Below are positions 1-7,383 of a DNA stretch of 14,656 nt, piece after piece. The position numbers were made by a program, and so were the translations under genes. This stretch comes from an uncultured Oscillospiraceae bacterium. Its GTDB lineage: Bacteria > Bacillota > Clostridia > Oscillospirales > Acutalibacteraceae. Where the stretch lies: contig CAUFXR010000071.1 in assembly GCA_959596515.1 (NCBI GenBank), positions 1-14,656 of the forward strand. The letters run 5' to 3'. Position 1 is the stretch's first letter. The number at the start of each line of letters is the position of its first letter. The notes under the pieces were generated by a model that searched no databases, was not told the DNA's origin, and saw only the letters and a list, made by a program, of their open reading frames with translations.

Positions 1-52
1 TAAAATTGAATGGGGTTTCTTCCCCTTCCGCTGGCTTTACAATTTCCGGCAT
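1..52 (-). CDS. 5' end of a truncated gene, possibly glutaminyl-tRNA synthetase
   Basis: An open frame starts at ATG 52-50 and runs off the left edge of the window. Only 17 complete codons are visible, beginning MPEIVKPAEG and ending near TPFNF. A good Shine-Dalgarno (AAGGGAG) lies about 8 nt upstream of this ATG. An earlier ATG at 59-57, in a different frame, is too close to the Shine-Dalgarno. The gene follows gltX by only about 16 nt on the same strand, so it is probably co-transcribed. A short acidic, variable N-terminus followed by an N-F pair resembles the start of GlnRS (the '...NFI...' of class I Gln/GluRS proteins), and a GltX neighbour would fit. That assignment is a guess from a few residues. 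The presence of a real start is better supported than the identity. Confidence 0.45.
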   Translation of the reverse strand, partial: MPEIVKPAEGEETPFNF

Positions 53-68
53 GAACCATGCTCCCTTC

Positions 69-1514
69 TTATAGTTTGGCTAAGCCTAAGCGCAGACGCC
101 GCAGGCTTTCCTCACGTCCCAGAATTTCCAAAATCTCAATCGCGCCTCCCGGCGTAACCATTTGTCCCGCGGCCGCGATTCTCACCGGCCACATAACAGT
201 GCCGTTTTTCAATTCCTTTTCCTGAGCGTACTGAATCAAACAATCGTGAATGCTGTCATGATCCCAACTCGGAAGATTTTCCAGCCGGGTAATAGTATCT
301 TCCAAAACTCCTTTGGAATTTTCCAGGTTGGTCTTGCTTTTTTTGTTGACAAACAATTCTTTTTCGTAATCGGGAAGATTTTTAAAGAAACCGATCATCT
401 CGGGAATCTGCGTCAATTTGGTGACCCGCGGTTGAAGAATTTCCACCAGTTTGGGATATGGGGCCTCCGTATCCGGGAACACCTGCTGAAAATAAGGCTT
501 CGCTAGCTGTAAAAACTCCTCTGGAGTTTTTCCGCGAATATATTCCCCGTTAAACCAAGTGAGTTTGTCATAGTCGAATACCGCCGGCGATTTGCTGATG
601 CCGTCAATGGAGAAATTTTCCTCCAGCCCTTTCAAGGAAAACATTTCCTGGTTGTCCTTAGGGCACCAGCCCAGCAGAGCGATATAATTGGTGATAGCTT
701 CCGGCAGGTAGCCATCCGCCATCAGGTCCTCAAAGCTGGTAGCGCCATGGCGCTTGGAAAGCTTTGAAACACTGCCATCCTCATTTTTCCCCATAATCAG
801 CGGCAGATGCACATAAGTGGGAACCTCCCATCCGAACGCCTCATATAAAAGATTATATTTCGGAGCCGAGGACAAGTACTCGCAGCCTCTCACCACATGA
901 GTGATATTCATGCTGTGATCATCGATGACATTGGCAAAATTATAGGTAGGATAACCGTCTGCCTTCAGCAGGATCTGATCCTCCAGTTCCTTATTTTCCA
1001 CGGTGATCGCTCCGTACACGGCATCCTGAAAAGTCGTAGAACCTTTCAAAGGCATTTTCTGACGGATCACATAGGGAACACCTTGAGCCAGCAGTCTTTC
1101 CACTTCCTCTTGAGGCAGATCGCGGCAATGACGGTCGTAGCCGCCTCCAACCCCCTGTTCCTGATGAAGGGCGTCCAGTCTCTCTTTGGTGCAGAAACAA
1201 TAATAGGCTTTCCCCTCTTTTACCAGCTGCTCCGCATAGGGCTTGTACATATCCTTTCGCTGGCTCTGTACGTACGGACCATATGCGCCGCCGACATCCG
1301 GGCCCTCGTCATGCTTTAACCCCACCAGATCCAAGGTGCGGTAGATCACATCCACCGCGCCTTCCACCAGACGCTCCTGATCGGTATCTTCGATCCGCAA
1401 AATAAATTTTCCTCCCTGGGATTTAGCGATTAAATATTCATAAAGCGCCGTCCTCAGATTTCCCACATGCATAAACCCGGTAGGGCTCGGCGCGTACCGT
1501 GTCCTGACTTCCAT
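69..1514 (-). CDS. gltX: Glutamyl-tRNA synthetase
   Basis: This class I aminoacyl-tRNA synthetase charges tRNA with glutamate in the cytoplasm. The N-terminal YAPSPTGFMHVGN segment carries the HIGH-type signature (HVGN), followed by LRIEDTD. The KMSKS-type loop is KLSKRHG, and the C-terminal half is the expected helical anticodon-binding region. I chose the start at 1514 (MEVRTRYAPSPTG), giving 481 residues, close to the usual length of about 470-490. The frame extends to an ATG at 1541, but the GGGG-containing Shine-Dalgarno lies at about 1521-1530, downstream of that ATG and 8 nt before 1514. In addition, a TATAAT box at 1550-1555 would place transcription initiation almost at 1541. The gene is separated from the upstream membrane-protein gene by a short gap holding this promoter. 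Whether the enzyme is discriminating or non-discriminating cannot be told from the sequence alone. Confidence 0.97.
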   Translation of the reverse strand: MEVRTRYAPSPTGFMHVGNLRTALYEYLIAKSQGGKFILRIEDTDQERLVEGAVDVIYRTLDLVGLKHDEGPDVGGAYGPYVQSQRKDMYKPYAEQLVKEGKAYYCFCTKERLDALHQEQGVGGGYDRHCRDLPQEEVERLLAQGVPYVIRQKMPLKGSTTFQDAVYGAITVENKELEDQILLKADGYPTYNFANVIDDHSMNITHVVRGCEYLSSAPKYNLLYEAFGWEVPTYVHLPLIMGKNEDGSVSKLSKRHGATSFEDLMADGYLPEAITNYIALLGWCPKDNQEMFSLKGLEENFSIDGISKSPAVFDYDKLTWFNGEYIRGKTPEEFLQLAKPYFQQVFPDTEAPYPKLVEILQPRVTKLTQIPEMIGFFKNLPDYEKELFVNKKSKTNLENSKGVLEDTITRLENLPSWDHDSIHDCLIQYAQEKELKNGTVMWPVRIAAAGQMVTPGGAIEILEILGREESLRRLRLGLAKL

Positions 1515-1549
1515 GTTCATTTCCCCTTTATTATTTTCCATAATGTGTT

Positions 1550-1578
1550 ATTATATCAAATTTTGCCATAAGTGGAAA
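1550..1578 (-). promoter_or_regulatory. Probable sigma-A promoter of gltX
   Basis: On the minus strand a perfect -10 box TATAAT (1550-1555) is preceded by a 17-nt spacer and a 4-of-6 -35 box TTTCCA (1573-1578). Transcription would start near 1543, giving a leader of about 30 nt to the ATG at 1514. The -35 overlaps a short palindrome, GGAAAGGCTTTCC (1574-1586), that sits just after the stop codon of the upstream gene. This palindrome lacks a following T-tract on the minus strand, so it is not an obvious terminator. It could be an operator, but nothing proves that. Confidence 0.6.
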
Positions 1579-1596
1579 GGCTTTCCGAAAAAAAAC

Positions 1597-2859
1597 TCAA
1601 TATCCGTAATCTCCCAATCCACTGAGTTCCGCCGGATCATAGCCATATTCAGCCAAAAGCTCATAAAGATTATCCTCTATCCGAACCAGACCGTAACATA
1701 CCGGTGTATTGGTGTCTGCGCGGAAGCCAGCAATCAAGAGCCGATCCTCATCCGGGGTCCATCCGTAAATATTCCAGTAAAATTCAGAAGTCGGTGACTC
1801 TACGCAAAGCTCAATGTAACTCAAATAATATCCATTATTATAGATATCATTCACATCCTCCACGGAATCTATTCTGGAGCGAAACAGAGAGATTGCGCTG
1901 CTTATTTTTGTTGTGACATTCCCCATTATTTCCAGACGACTTTCCTGAAAAATACTAACCGGCATCATATCAATATCTTCTTTGACGCAGTGTAGTGCGA
2001 TCACTTCATCTGCATAGCCGTAAGCCGTAATACGCCAGGTGGCGGATTTGGCGTCGGTAAAGAGGATATCCAACGAAAAAGCGTCACCTTTTGCCTCCTC
2101 ATAAAGGTACCTCTCATATTCCTGGAGCTTTTTTTGATATTCCTGCTGTTGCCTTTCATACTCCTCCTGCTGAAGCTTTTCCTCCAGTTCCTTTTCATAA
2201 TCAGAAAGCTCTGAGGAACTGCTTTGAGGTTCCTCACCGGTATCCTCGTTTTCACCTTGCGATTCCCCGGGGAGATCTTCGCTGCCGCTCTGAGATTCTA
2301 CAGCGGTGCTCGCATCTCCGCTTTGGGGCTCCTCGCCGATGTCGGTATCTCCGCTTTGAGATTCTCCCGTTTCCATCCCAGAAGAAGTGACCTCCGGCGC
2401 ATCGCCGGACTGAGAAGACGAGTCATCCGGGCTCTGGGACCCATCTGGGTTCCACACCGGCTCAGTAGGAACTGTTACTTTTCCCGGCATCAGCTTCCAA
2501 ACTTCCGCATATTTCTCCATAATCACGCTATCAATCTTCAAATTAAATAGATATTCCACATCTTCGCTGACATTTTTCAAAAACAGGTTCCTTGCCTGAA
2601 TTACCGTTTCATCGATTTGACTGGTATTCAACGGTTCCCGCAGGTTATAGGTAGTTGGATACAATTCTTGCGGATCTGCCTTAATGGCGGGGCTTTCGAT
2701 GATTTTCTGAGGATTGTTCAGTGTCACTGGCATTATGATGGTCTGTTCGTCTTTGTCGCCGGTCGCCGCGGGTAAAACCCACGTGGAAAACAGGATGCCG
2801 GCGAACAGGATCACACAGGCCGCCGCCACAGTTTTCCCGGTATTTTTATCGAATCTCAC
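1597..2859 (-). CDS. Extracytoplasmic membrane-anchored protein with 11-residue repeats, coupled to a sensor kinase
   Basis: I do not recognise this 420-residue protein. It has a short basic N-terminus, one membrane segment or uncleaved signal at about 9-31, and then an extracytoplasmic domain (about 35-135). Five 11-residue acidic Ser/Gln/Gly units follow (166-220), then a strongly charged E/Q/Y/K-rich predicted coiled coil (about 221-258). The C-terminal globular domain (about 260-420) is rich in Tyr and Trp, with segments ATWRITAYGY and FYWNIYGW. The start is GTG, and GTGA overlaps the kinase stop codon by 4 nt. An AAGGGG Shine-Dalgarno lies 8 nt upstream, which indicates translational coupling. 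Being the third gene after a response regulator and a histidine kinase suggests an accessory or output protein of that two-component system, possibly a modulator of sensing at the membrane. That role is inference. No catalytic motif was seen. Confidence 0.85.
   Translation of the reverse strand: MRFDKNTGKTVAAACVILFAGILFSTWVLPAATGDKDEQTIIMPVTLNNPQKIIESPAIKADPQELYPTTYNLREPLNTSQIDETVIQARNLFLKNVSEDVEYLFNLKIDSVIMEKYAEVWKLMPGKVTVPTEPVWNPDGSQSPDDSSSQSGDAPEVTSSGMETGESQSGDTDIGEEPQSGDASTAVESQSGSEDLPGESQGENEDTGEEPQSSSSELSDYEKELEEKLQQEEYERQQQEYQKKLQEYERYLYEEAKGDAFSLDILFTDAKSATWRITAYGYADEVIALHCVKEDIDMMPVSIFQESRLEIMGNVTTKISSAISLFRSRIDSVEDVNDIYNNGYYLSYIELCVESPTSEFYWNIYGWTPDEDRLLIAGFRADTNTPVCYGLVRIEDNLYELLAEYGYDPAELSGLGDYGY
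2200..2364 (-). repeat. In-gene tandem repeat: five 33-bp (11-residue) units
   Basis: Residues 166-220 of the membrane protein at 1597-2859 form five consecutive 11-residue units. They start ESQSGDTDIGE, EPQSGDASTAV, ESQSGSEDLPG, ESQGENEDTGE and EPQSSSSELSD. The register is exact, with an E-[SP]-Q core. At DNA level the + strand word atctccgctttg recurs at 2314-2325 and 2347-2358 (33 bp apart). A 15-mer with one mismatch recurs at 2285-2299 and 2351-2365 (66 bp apart). The array is low-complexity, acidic and probably extracellular, a spacer between two folded parts. Copy number may vary among strains. Confidence 0.85.
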
Positions 2860-4292
2860 AGCACCGACCCCTTTCCTTTCCCGTCGAAGCGCAAACGGAT
2901 TACCGTTCCCTTGCCGACCTCACTTTCTATTTCCAAAGTTGCGGCGTGAGCGTGGGCGATTTCCATGCACAAAGCCAGTCCCAAACCGGCTCCGCCGTAC
3001 TTTCGGGACCGGGCCTTATCCACCCGGTAAAAGGGCTCGAAGATTTTTTCCAGTTCCTCTTTAGGAATTCCGCTGCCCTGGTCAGCTACAGAAAACTCCA
3101 TCACTCCGTTCTGAGTGAAATAAGCGCTGAGGGTTACACAGGTTCCCGGTTGCGACGCTTTCACAGCGTTGTCGATCAGGTTATACAGCAGGGATTTAAT
3201 TAGTTCCCGGTCACATACCAGCTTAGCCTCCACCGAGGCGGATGAAAACGCCACCTGCCGGCTGGAAGCGATGGGGCGTACGCTTTCGTCGATTTCCGCC
3301 ACCAGGCGGGGAACATCAATTTCCGCCATTTCCGGCTTTTGGCGCAGCAAAATCAGATCCATCAGCTTAGAGGAGATGGATTTCAGATATTTTCCCTCTT
3401 TATAAATGCTCTCCGCGTAATCATGGACTGTTTCGTCGTCCAGCCGGGCGCTTCTCAGCAAATCGGAAAAACCGATGATTGAGGTCAAGGGGGTTTTCAT
3501 CTCATGGGTCATATTATCGATGAAAACCTTTCGCTCACTAGCGATGTCCTCCAGCTTTTCCACCTTCTGCTTTACCGCCTCAGTCATAGTATTGAAGTCG
3601 GCGGTCAGCTCCCCGATCTCATCCTTAGACTTGATCTCGATGGCGTTATACTCCCCATTGGCCACCTTCATGGTGGATTTCCGCAGCCGATTGATCCGGC
3701 TGGTCAGCAATTTGGAGAGGATCAGCATAATAAACGCCACCGCAATAGAAAACATCGGTCCCAGCACGCTGAAAAAGCGAAGCTGGTCGTTTTTCACATC
3801 ATAAATATTGGTGATATCCTTAATCGTGGTGAAATAGTAACTGCTGCTTTGAATCATTACCGGAGAGGTAATATAAAGGTAAACCCGGTTGTCATCATCG
3901 CGGCGGATCAGTACCCGGGCGTCCCCAGTACTGAGCTGATCCGCATTCTCATACAAATTCGCCGGAAGGTCCCGGGCGAAATTGGAAAACACCTGTTCTT
4001 TTTCCTTATTTAGCTGTATGTATAAATCATCCAGAGTGAAGAGGTAGGAAAAGTCCCGGGCGATCTGGGTAATCTGACTGTCATCCAGTTCCGCCTCGCT
4101 GGAACGGTAACGCTCATAGAGCACGTTGGTCTGAAACGACGAGACCACAATGCTGTATTCATCTACGCTGGATTTAAATTCTTTCTCTTTATTCAGCTGA
4201 TGGTTATTTCCGATCAGCAAATAGGCGATAGTATTCACCGCAATGGTAAGCACCGCCAGGGAAATCAGGAATATTTTCTGCCAAAAGCGCAT
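2856..4292 (-). CDS. Membrane sensor histidine kinase (HAMP-HisKA-HATPase)
   Basis: This is a two-component sensor that autophosphorylates on histidine and passes phosphate to the regulator encoded just upstream. I start at ATG 4292 (MRFWQKIF), giving 478 residues. It has a GGGGG-containing Shine-Dalgarno 5-6 nt upstream. The frame can be extended ten codons to a TTG, which is less likely. Counting from this Met, TM1 is at about 5-27, an extracytoplasmic sensor domain at about 28-172 and TM2 at about 173-197. A HAMP domain spans about 198-245. The H-box THEMKTP has the phospho-acceptor His263, the N-box is LLYNLIDNAV (368-377), and G1 is DQGSGIP (404-410). The F-box is FEPFYR (418-423) and G2 is GGAGLGL (433-439). 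All motifs needed for activity are present. The sensed signal is unknown. A VanY-type peptidase and a repeat protein as neighbours point to the cell envelope. Confidence 0.96.
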   Translation of the reverse strand: MRFWQKIFLISLAVLTIAVNTIAYLLIGNNHQLNKEKEFKSSVDEYSIVVSSFQTNVLYERYRSSEAELDDSQITQIARDFSYLFTLDDLYIQLNKEKEQVFSNFARDLPANLYENADQLSTGDARVLIRRDDDNRVYLYITSPVMIQSSSYYFTTIKDITNIYDVKNDQLRFFSVLGPMFSIAVAFIMLILSKLLTSRINRLRKSTMKVANGEYNAIEIKSKDEIGELTADFNTMTEAVKQKVEKLEDIASERKVFIDNMTHEMKTPLTSIIGFSDLLRSARLDDETVHDYAESIYKEGKYLKSISSKLMDLILLRQKPEMAEIDVPRLVAEIDESVRPIASSRQVAFSSASVEAKLVCDRELIKSLLYNLIDNAVKASQPGTCVTLSAYFTQNGVMEFSVADQGSGIPKEELEKIFEPFYRVDKARSRKYGGAGLGLALCMEIAHAHAATLEIESEVGKGTVIRLRFDGKGKGSVL

Positions 4293-4325
4293 AGAATCCC
4301 CCTTCCCAATTTTTAATTTCAAGCC

Positions 4326-4985
4326 TTATAGATCGTTTTCCAGACGATATCCCACTTTGAAAACCGTTTTCAAGCAGTCCTCTAATCCCAGTTTTTTCCG
4401 CAGGCGCTGAACGTGGTTATCCACCGTTCTGGTTTCTATATTGGCCGAGCACTCCCAAACATCCATCAGGATTTTATCCCGGCTCAAAGCCACATTCTGA
4501 TGCTTTAAAAACAGCACCAGAAGGTCGTATTCCTTCGGAGTCAGGTCGATGACTTCACTGCCCCGACGGACACTCCGTTCCTCCATATTTACGGTGATAT
4601 CCCGAAAGCTCAGATTCTTCTGTTCCCGATTGAACCGGCGCAGCACGATCTCGATCCTCGCCAGCAGTTCCAAAGGTTCAAAGGGTTTTACAATATAGTC
4701 TTCCGCCCCGGACTTCAAACCCTTGACCCGGTCGGAAACATCCCCCATAGCGGTTAAGAAAATTACCGGTGTTCCTGTTTCCCGGATTTTCTCCATAACT
4801 TGGAAGCCATCTAACCCCGGCAACATGATATCCAATAAAATTAGGTCAAACTCCTCGTTTCTCACCATATGTACCGCCTCGTTCCCGTCAAAGCAGGGCA
4901 CGCTTTCATACCCTGAAATGCTCAGGCTGGCGGCGATCAGCTTGGATATGGTCTGGTCGTCCTCTACGATCAGAATTTTCGGCAT
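4326..4985 (-). CDS. OmpR/PhoB-family response regulator
   Basis: This 219-residue transcriptional regulator pairs with the kinase encoded 33 nt downstream. The receiver domain (about 1-118) has the acidic pocket D9/D10, phospho-acceptor Asp52 in LILLDIMLPG, Thr78 in FLTAMG and Lys100 in IVKPFEP. After a short linker, a winged-helix DNA-binding domain (about 125-217) carries the family features DLTPKEYDLL and TVDNHVQRLRKKL, and ends VFKVGYRLEND. Length is normal for the family. An AAGGGGAG Shine-Dalgarno lies about 6 nt before the ATG. The 59-nt gap to the upstream carboxypeptidase gene shows no clear promoter or terminator, so vanY-like gene, regulator, kinase and coupled membrane protein are probably one transcript. 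Confidence 0.96.
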   Translation of the reverse strand: MPKILIVEDDQTISKLIAASLSISGYESVPCFDGNEAVHMVRNEEFDLILLDIMLPGLDGFQVMEKIRETGTPVIFLTAMGDVSDRVKGLKSGAEDYIVKPFEPLELLARIEIVLRRFNREQKNLSFRDITVNMEERSVRRGSEVIDLTPKEYDLLVLFLKHQNVALSRDKILMDVWECSANIETRTVDNHVQRLRKKLGLEDCLKTVFKVGYRLENDL

Positions 4986-5044
4986 AGCTTTCTCCCCTTT
5001 TCCTTTTCCATTCCCACTTTCCGAATGTCTGCTTATTTTTCAGC

Positions 5045-5917
5045 TTATTCTAGCCGCGGCATTTCAATAGAACCGTTCATCAGTCCGGCCGCATATTCCT
5101 CTAGGCAAAGATCTTTTGCGTTCATATCCTTGGCGACGGCTCGTCCCACATACCGATAGTGCCATGGTTCGGTAATAATCCCGGTGATCTCCTGTTTATC
5201 CTCAGGGTACCGCTGCACAAAACCGTAGTCCGCCGCGTTGACACTCAGCCACCGGTAAGCCTCCGTGTATTTGAAATCATCGGATACCTCATTCAGATCC
5301 ACGGAAAGGCCAGTCTCATGCTCACTGGTTCCCGGCACCGCCACCGCGTTGGCGGCCATGGACTCCGCATGATCCCTGGGATAGCCTTTCTCCACATAGC
5401 TGGCGGTTTCATCCTCATAAAGCCGGTGCTGCAGCTGATTGGACCGGTAACCGGAAGAAATCCACAGAGATACTCCATCCGACCGAGCCGCCCGAATCAT
5501 ATTCGACAGCGGTTCCATAATGCGGGAATCCACCTCCATAGTACCATCATATTTTTCTGTAATTACATCGTAACCCGCCGGAACAGGATTGTCAACATTC
5601 ACAACAATTAAATTCCAGGGACATTCCTGGTTCCATTGGGTAAAATCCGTTTTTCCGGCTTTTTTGGGGGTACCGCTTTCTTCGTTGGTTTCTCCGTCAA
5701 GCTCCTGGACGCCCATTGTCTCGGAACTTTCCGGTCTTCCCGCCGTATTGACAGTGATGTCTGGGAGCAGACGATTGACAACCAAAACGCCCGCCCCGAC
5801 CACCAGCAGCAAGGCGGCCGCTGCCGCGCTGACAACTCCCACCCGTGCTTTTATTCTGCGACGCCGCACCGCTCTGCGGTAGTCGGCTCTGGTATATCTT
5901 CTTGGTTCCTGATTCAT
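5045..5917 (-). CDS. VanY/M15B-family D-Ala-D-Ala carboxypeptidase, membrane-anchored
   Basis: This is a zinc peptidase expected to trim the terminal D-Ala from peptidoglycan stem peptides outside the membrane. The 290-residue protein has a very Arg-rich cytoplasmic N-terminus (5-25), one membrane anchor (about 27-49), a low-complexity linker (about 55-95) and the peptidase domain (about 100-280). The M15B landmarks are all visible: SSGYRS (154-159), the SEHETGLSVDL segment with zinc ligands His200 and Asp207, and EPWHYRYVG with catalytic Glu250 and zinc ligand His253. An AAGGAGG Shine-Dalgarno lies 10 nt upstream of the ATG. An 11-bp palindrome GGTATGATACC at 5939-5949 contains a TATCAT (-10-like) box, but no good -35 was found. 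It precedes a two-component operon as in some van clusters, yet no vanH/A/X is present, so ordinary wall turnover is more likely than glycopeptide resistance. Confidence 0.93.
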   Translation of the reverse strand: MNQEPRRYTRADYRRAVRRRRIKARVGVVSAAAAALLLVVGAGVLVVNRLLPDITVNTAGRPESSETMGVQELDGETNEESGTPKKAGKTDFTQWNQECPWNLIVVNVDNPVPAGYDVITEKYDGTMEVDSRIMEPLSNMIRAARSDGVSLWISSGYRSNQLQHRLYEDETASYVEKGYPRDHAESMAANAVAVPGTSEHETGLSVDLNEVSDDFKYTEAYRWLSVNAADYGFVQRYPEDKQEITGIITEPWHYRYVGRAVAKDMNAKDLCLEEYAAGLMNGSIEMPRLE

Positions 5918-5972
5918 ATGGTAAGCGCCTCCTTATTTGGTATGATACCCCGGAAGCCTTTTCCTATTCTGT

Positions 5973-6015
5973 CGAAAAAAAGGATGTAAGCCTTAAAAGC
6001 TTACATCCTTTTTCG
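5973..6015 (-). terminator. Intrinsic terminator downstream of pyrBI
   Basis: A perfect 10-bp stem, GGATGTAAGC (5982-5991) with GCTTACATCC (5999-6008), encloses a 7-nt loop. It is flanked by A7 on one side and T5 on the other, so the stem can extend through A-U pairs. Read on the minus strand after the pyrI stop, the hairpin is followed by U7. It could also stop plus-strand transcription, but no plus-strand gene lies nearby. Confidence 0.9.
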
Positions 6016-6034
6016 TACTTTTCTCACAGTCTGA

Positions 6035-6457
6035 TCAACGCTTAAATTCCTGCTCGCAGTAAATACAGCGGTACAAATGCCGTTCTCTGTCGCTGAGACG
6101 GAACACCTGCTCGATGCCCTCCTCCACCGATGTAATACACCGAGGATTTTTGCATTTGATTACATTATGAATCTCACTGGGCAGTCCAATTGTCTTTTTC
6201 TCTGCAATGGCCCCATCTTTGATGATATTCACCGTGATATTATGATCAATAAACCCTAAAATATCCGTATTGATCTCAGTGATACCCTCAATTTTGATAA
6301 TGTCTTTTTTTCCGTATTTATTACTTTTGGCGTTTTTGATGATGGCCACACAGCAATCCAGTTTGTCCAAGTGGAGGTAACGATAAATCTCCATGCTGGA
6401 GCCCGCTTTGATGTGGTCGATCACGATGCCAGAGTCTAAGCTGTCGATGTTCAGCAT
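6035..6457 (-). CDS. pyrI: Aspartate carbamoyltransferase regulatory subunit
   Basis: This is the non-catalytic chain that binds nucleotide effectors and assembles with PyrB catalytic trimers, giving feedback control of pyrimidine synthesis. The 140-residue protein is of normal length. The N-terminal effector-binding domain starts MLNIDSLDSGIVIDHI, with a DKLDCCVAII strand. The C-terminal zinc domain has the four structural cysteines: CKNPRC (Cys102, Cys107) and CIYC (Cys131, Cys134). The ATG overlaps the end of pyrB by 7 nt (ATGCTGA), with a GGGAGGG Shine-Dalgarno inside pyrB, so the two subunits are translationally coupled, which suits fixed stoichiometry. A strong terminator follows. Confidence 0.97.
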   Translation of the reverse strand: MLNIDSLDSGIVIDHIKAGSSMEIYRYLHLDKLDCCVAIIKNAKSNKYGKKDIIKIEGITEINTDILGFIDHNITVNIIKDGAIAEKKTIGLPSEIHNVIKCKNPRCITSVEEGIEQVFRLSDRERHLYRCIYCEQEFKR

Positions 6458-7383
6458 TCCGGTTCCCTCCCAGCAAGATTTAATAAGGTAGCAATCAGCG
6501 CCATTCTGACGTAAACCCCATATTGGGCCTGCTTGAAATAGGCCGCCCGGGGATCGCTGTCCACCTCGGTGGCGATCTCATTCACCCGGGGCAGAGGATG
6601 TAAGACTGCCATATCGGGTTTTGCTGCCGCCATCTTTTTACTGGTCAGGATGTAACAGTCTTTCAAACGCACATAATCCTCTTCGTTAAAGAACCTTTCC
6701 CGCTGTACCCGAGTCATGTAAAGAATATCCAGCTTGCCCATGACGTTCTCCAGGTCGCTGACCTCTTCATAGGGGATTCTCTCCCGATCCAGCACCTCTT
6801 TGCGGATATAATCCGGCAGACGCAGCTCGTCCGGGGAAATCAACACAAAACGTATTCCCTGATAGCGAGATAACGATTTAATGAGAGAGTGTACCGTTCT
6901 TCCGAACTTCAAGTCGCCACACAGCCCAATGGTCAGATCTCCCAGGTGGCCTTTCAGCGATCGAATGGTCAGCAGATCGGTTAAAGTCTGGGTTGGATGT
7001 TGGTGTCCTCCGTCTCCGGCGTTAATCACTGGGATTCCGGAAAACTGGGCCGCCACCTTGGGGGCGCCTTCCTTGGGGTGGCGTATGGCACAGATATCTG
7101 CATAGCAGGAAACTACCCGGATGGTGTCGGAAATGCTTTCCCCTTTGGCAGCGGAGCTGCTGTCGGCGGAGGCAAAACCCAACACTCTGCCTCCCAAATT
7201 CAGCATAGCGGCCTCAAAGCTCAGGCGGGTTCTGGTACTGGGTTCGTAAAACAAGGTGGCCAGGGTCTTGCCATCACAAAGATGGCTGTATCTCTCCCGG
7301 TTGCGCTCGATATCCCCTGCCAGATTCAGCAGGGCGTCGATCTCTTCCACAGAAAAGTCCAGCGGATCGATCAGGTGTCTCAT
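6451..7383 (-). CDS. pyrB: Aspartate carbamoyltransferase catalytic subunit
   Basis: This enzyme condenses carbamoyl phosphate with L-aspartate to N-carbamoyl-L-aspartate, the committed step of pyrimidine biosynthesis, in the cytoplasm. The 310 residues match the usual length. The carbamoyl-phosphate loop FYEPSTRTR (45-53) is present, with the Ser/Lys loop around Lys80 (AAKGES), which reaches the active site of the neighbouring subunit in the family. GDGGHQHPTQT (123-133) and HPLPR (262-266) are also present. The ATG has a GGGAGG Shine-Dalgarno 7 nt upstream. It is the first gene of pyrBI. No PyrR-type attenuator or terminator was recognised in the leader, so how it is regulated at DNA or RNA level is not apparent. 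Confidence 0.98.
   Translation of the reverse strand: MRHLIDPLDFSVEEIDALLNLAGDIERNRERYSHLCDGKTLATLFYEPSTRTRLSFEAAMLNLGGRVLGFASADSSSAAKGESISDTIRVVSCYADICAIRHPKEGAPKVAAQFSGIPVINAGDGGHQHPTQTLTDLLTIRSLKGHLGDLTIGLCGDLKFGRTVHSLIKSLSRYQGIRFVLISPDELRLPDYIRKEVLDRERIPYEEVSDLENVMGKLDILYMTRVQRERFFNEEDYVRLKDCYILTSKKMAAAKPDMAVLHPLPRVNEIATEVDSDPRAAYFKQAQYGVYVRMALIATLLNLAGREPEC

Noticed and set aside
1515..1541. Upstream ATG at 1541 as the gltX start
   Set aside because: The Shine-Dalgarno lies downstream of it and the TATAAT box would make it almost leaderless. The start at 1514 fits the family length and spacing.
1574..1586. Palindrome after the repeat-protein gene as a terminator
   Set aside because: The T-run precedes rather than follows the hairpin on the minus strand, and the stem is short.
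4293..4322. Ten-codon N-terminal extension of the histidine kinase from a TTG
   Set aside because: The ATG at 4292 has a good Shine-Dalgarno and leads directly into TM1. The extension covers the Shine-Dalgarno itself.
5045..5917. Vancomycin-resistance cluster
   Set aside because: Only a VanY-type peptidase and a generic two-component pair are present. No ligase, dehydrogenase or VanX is in the window.
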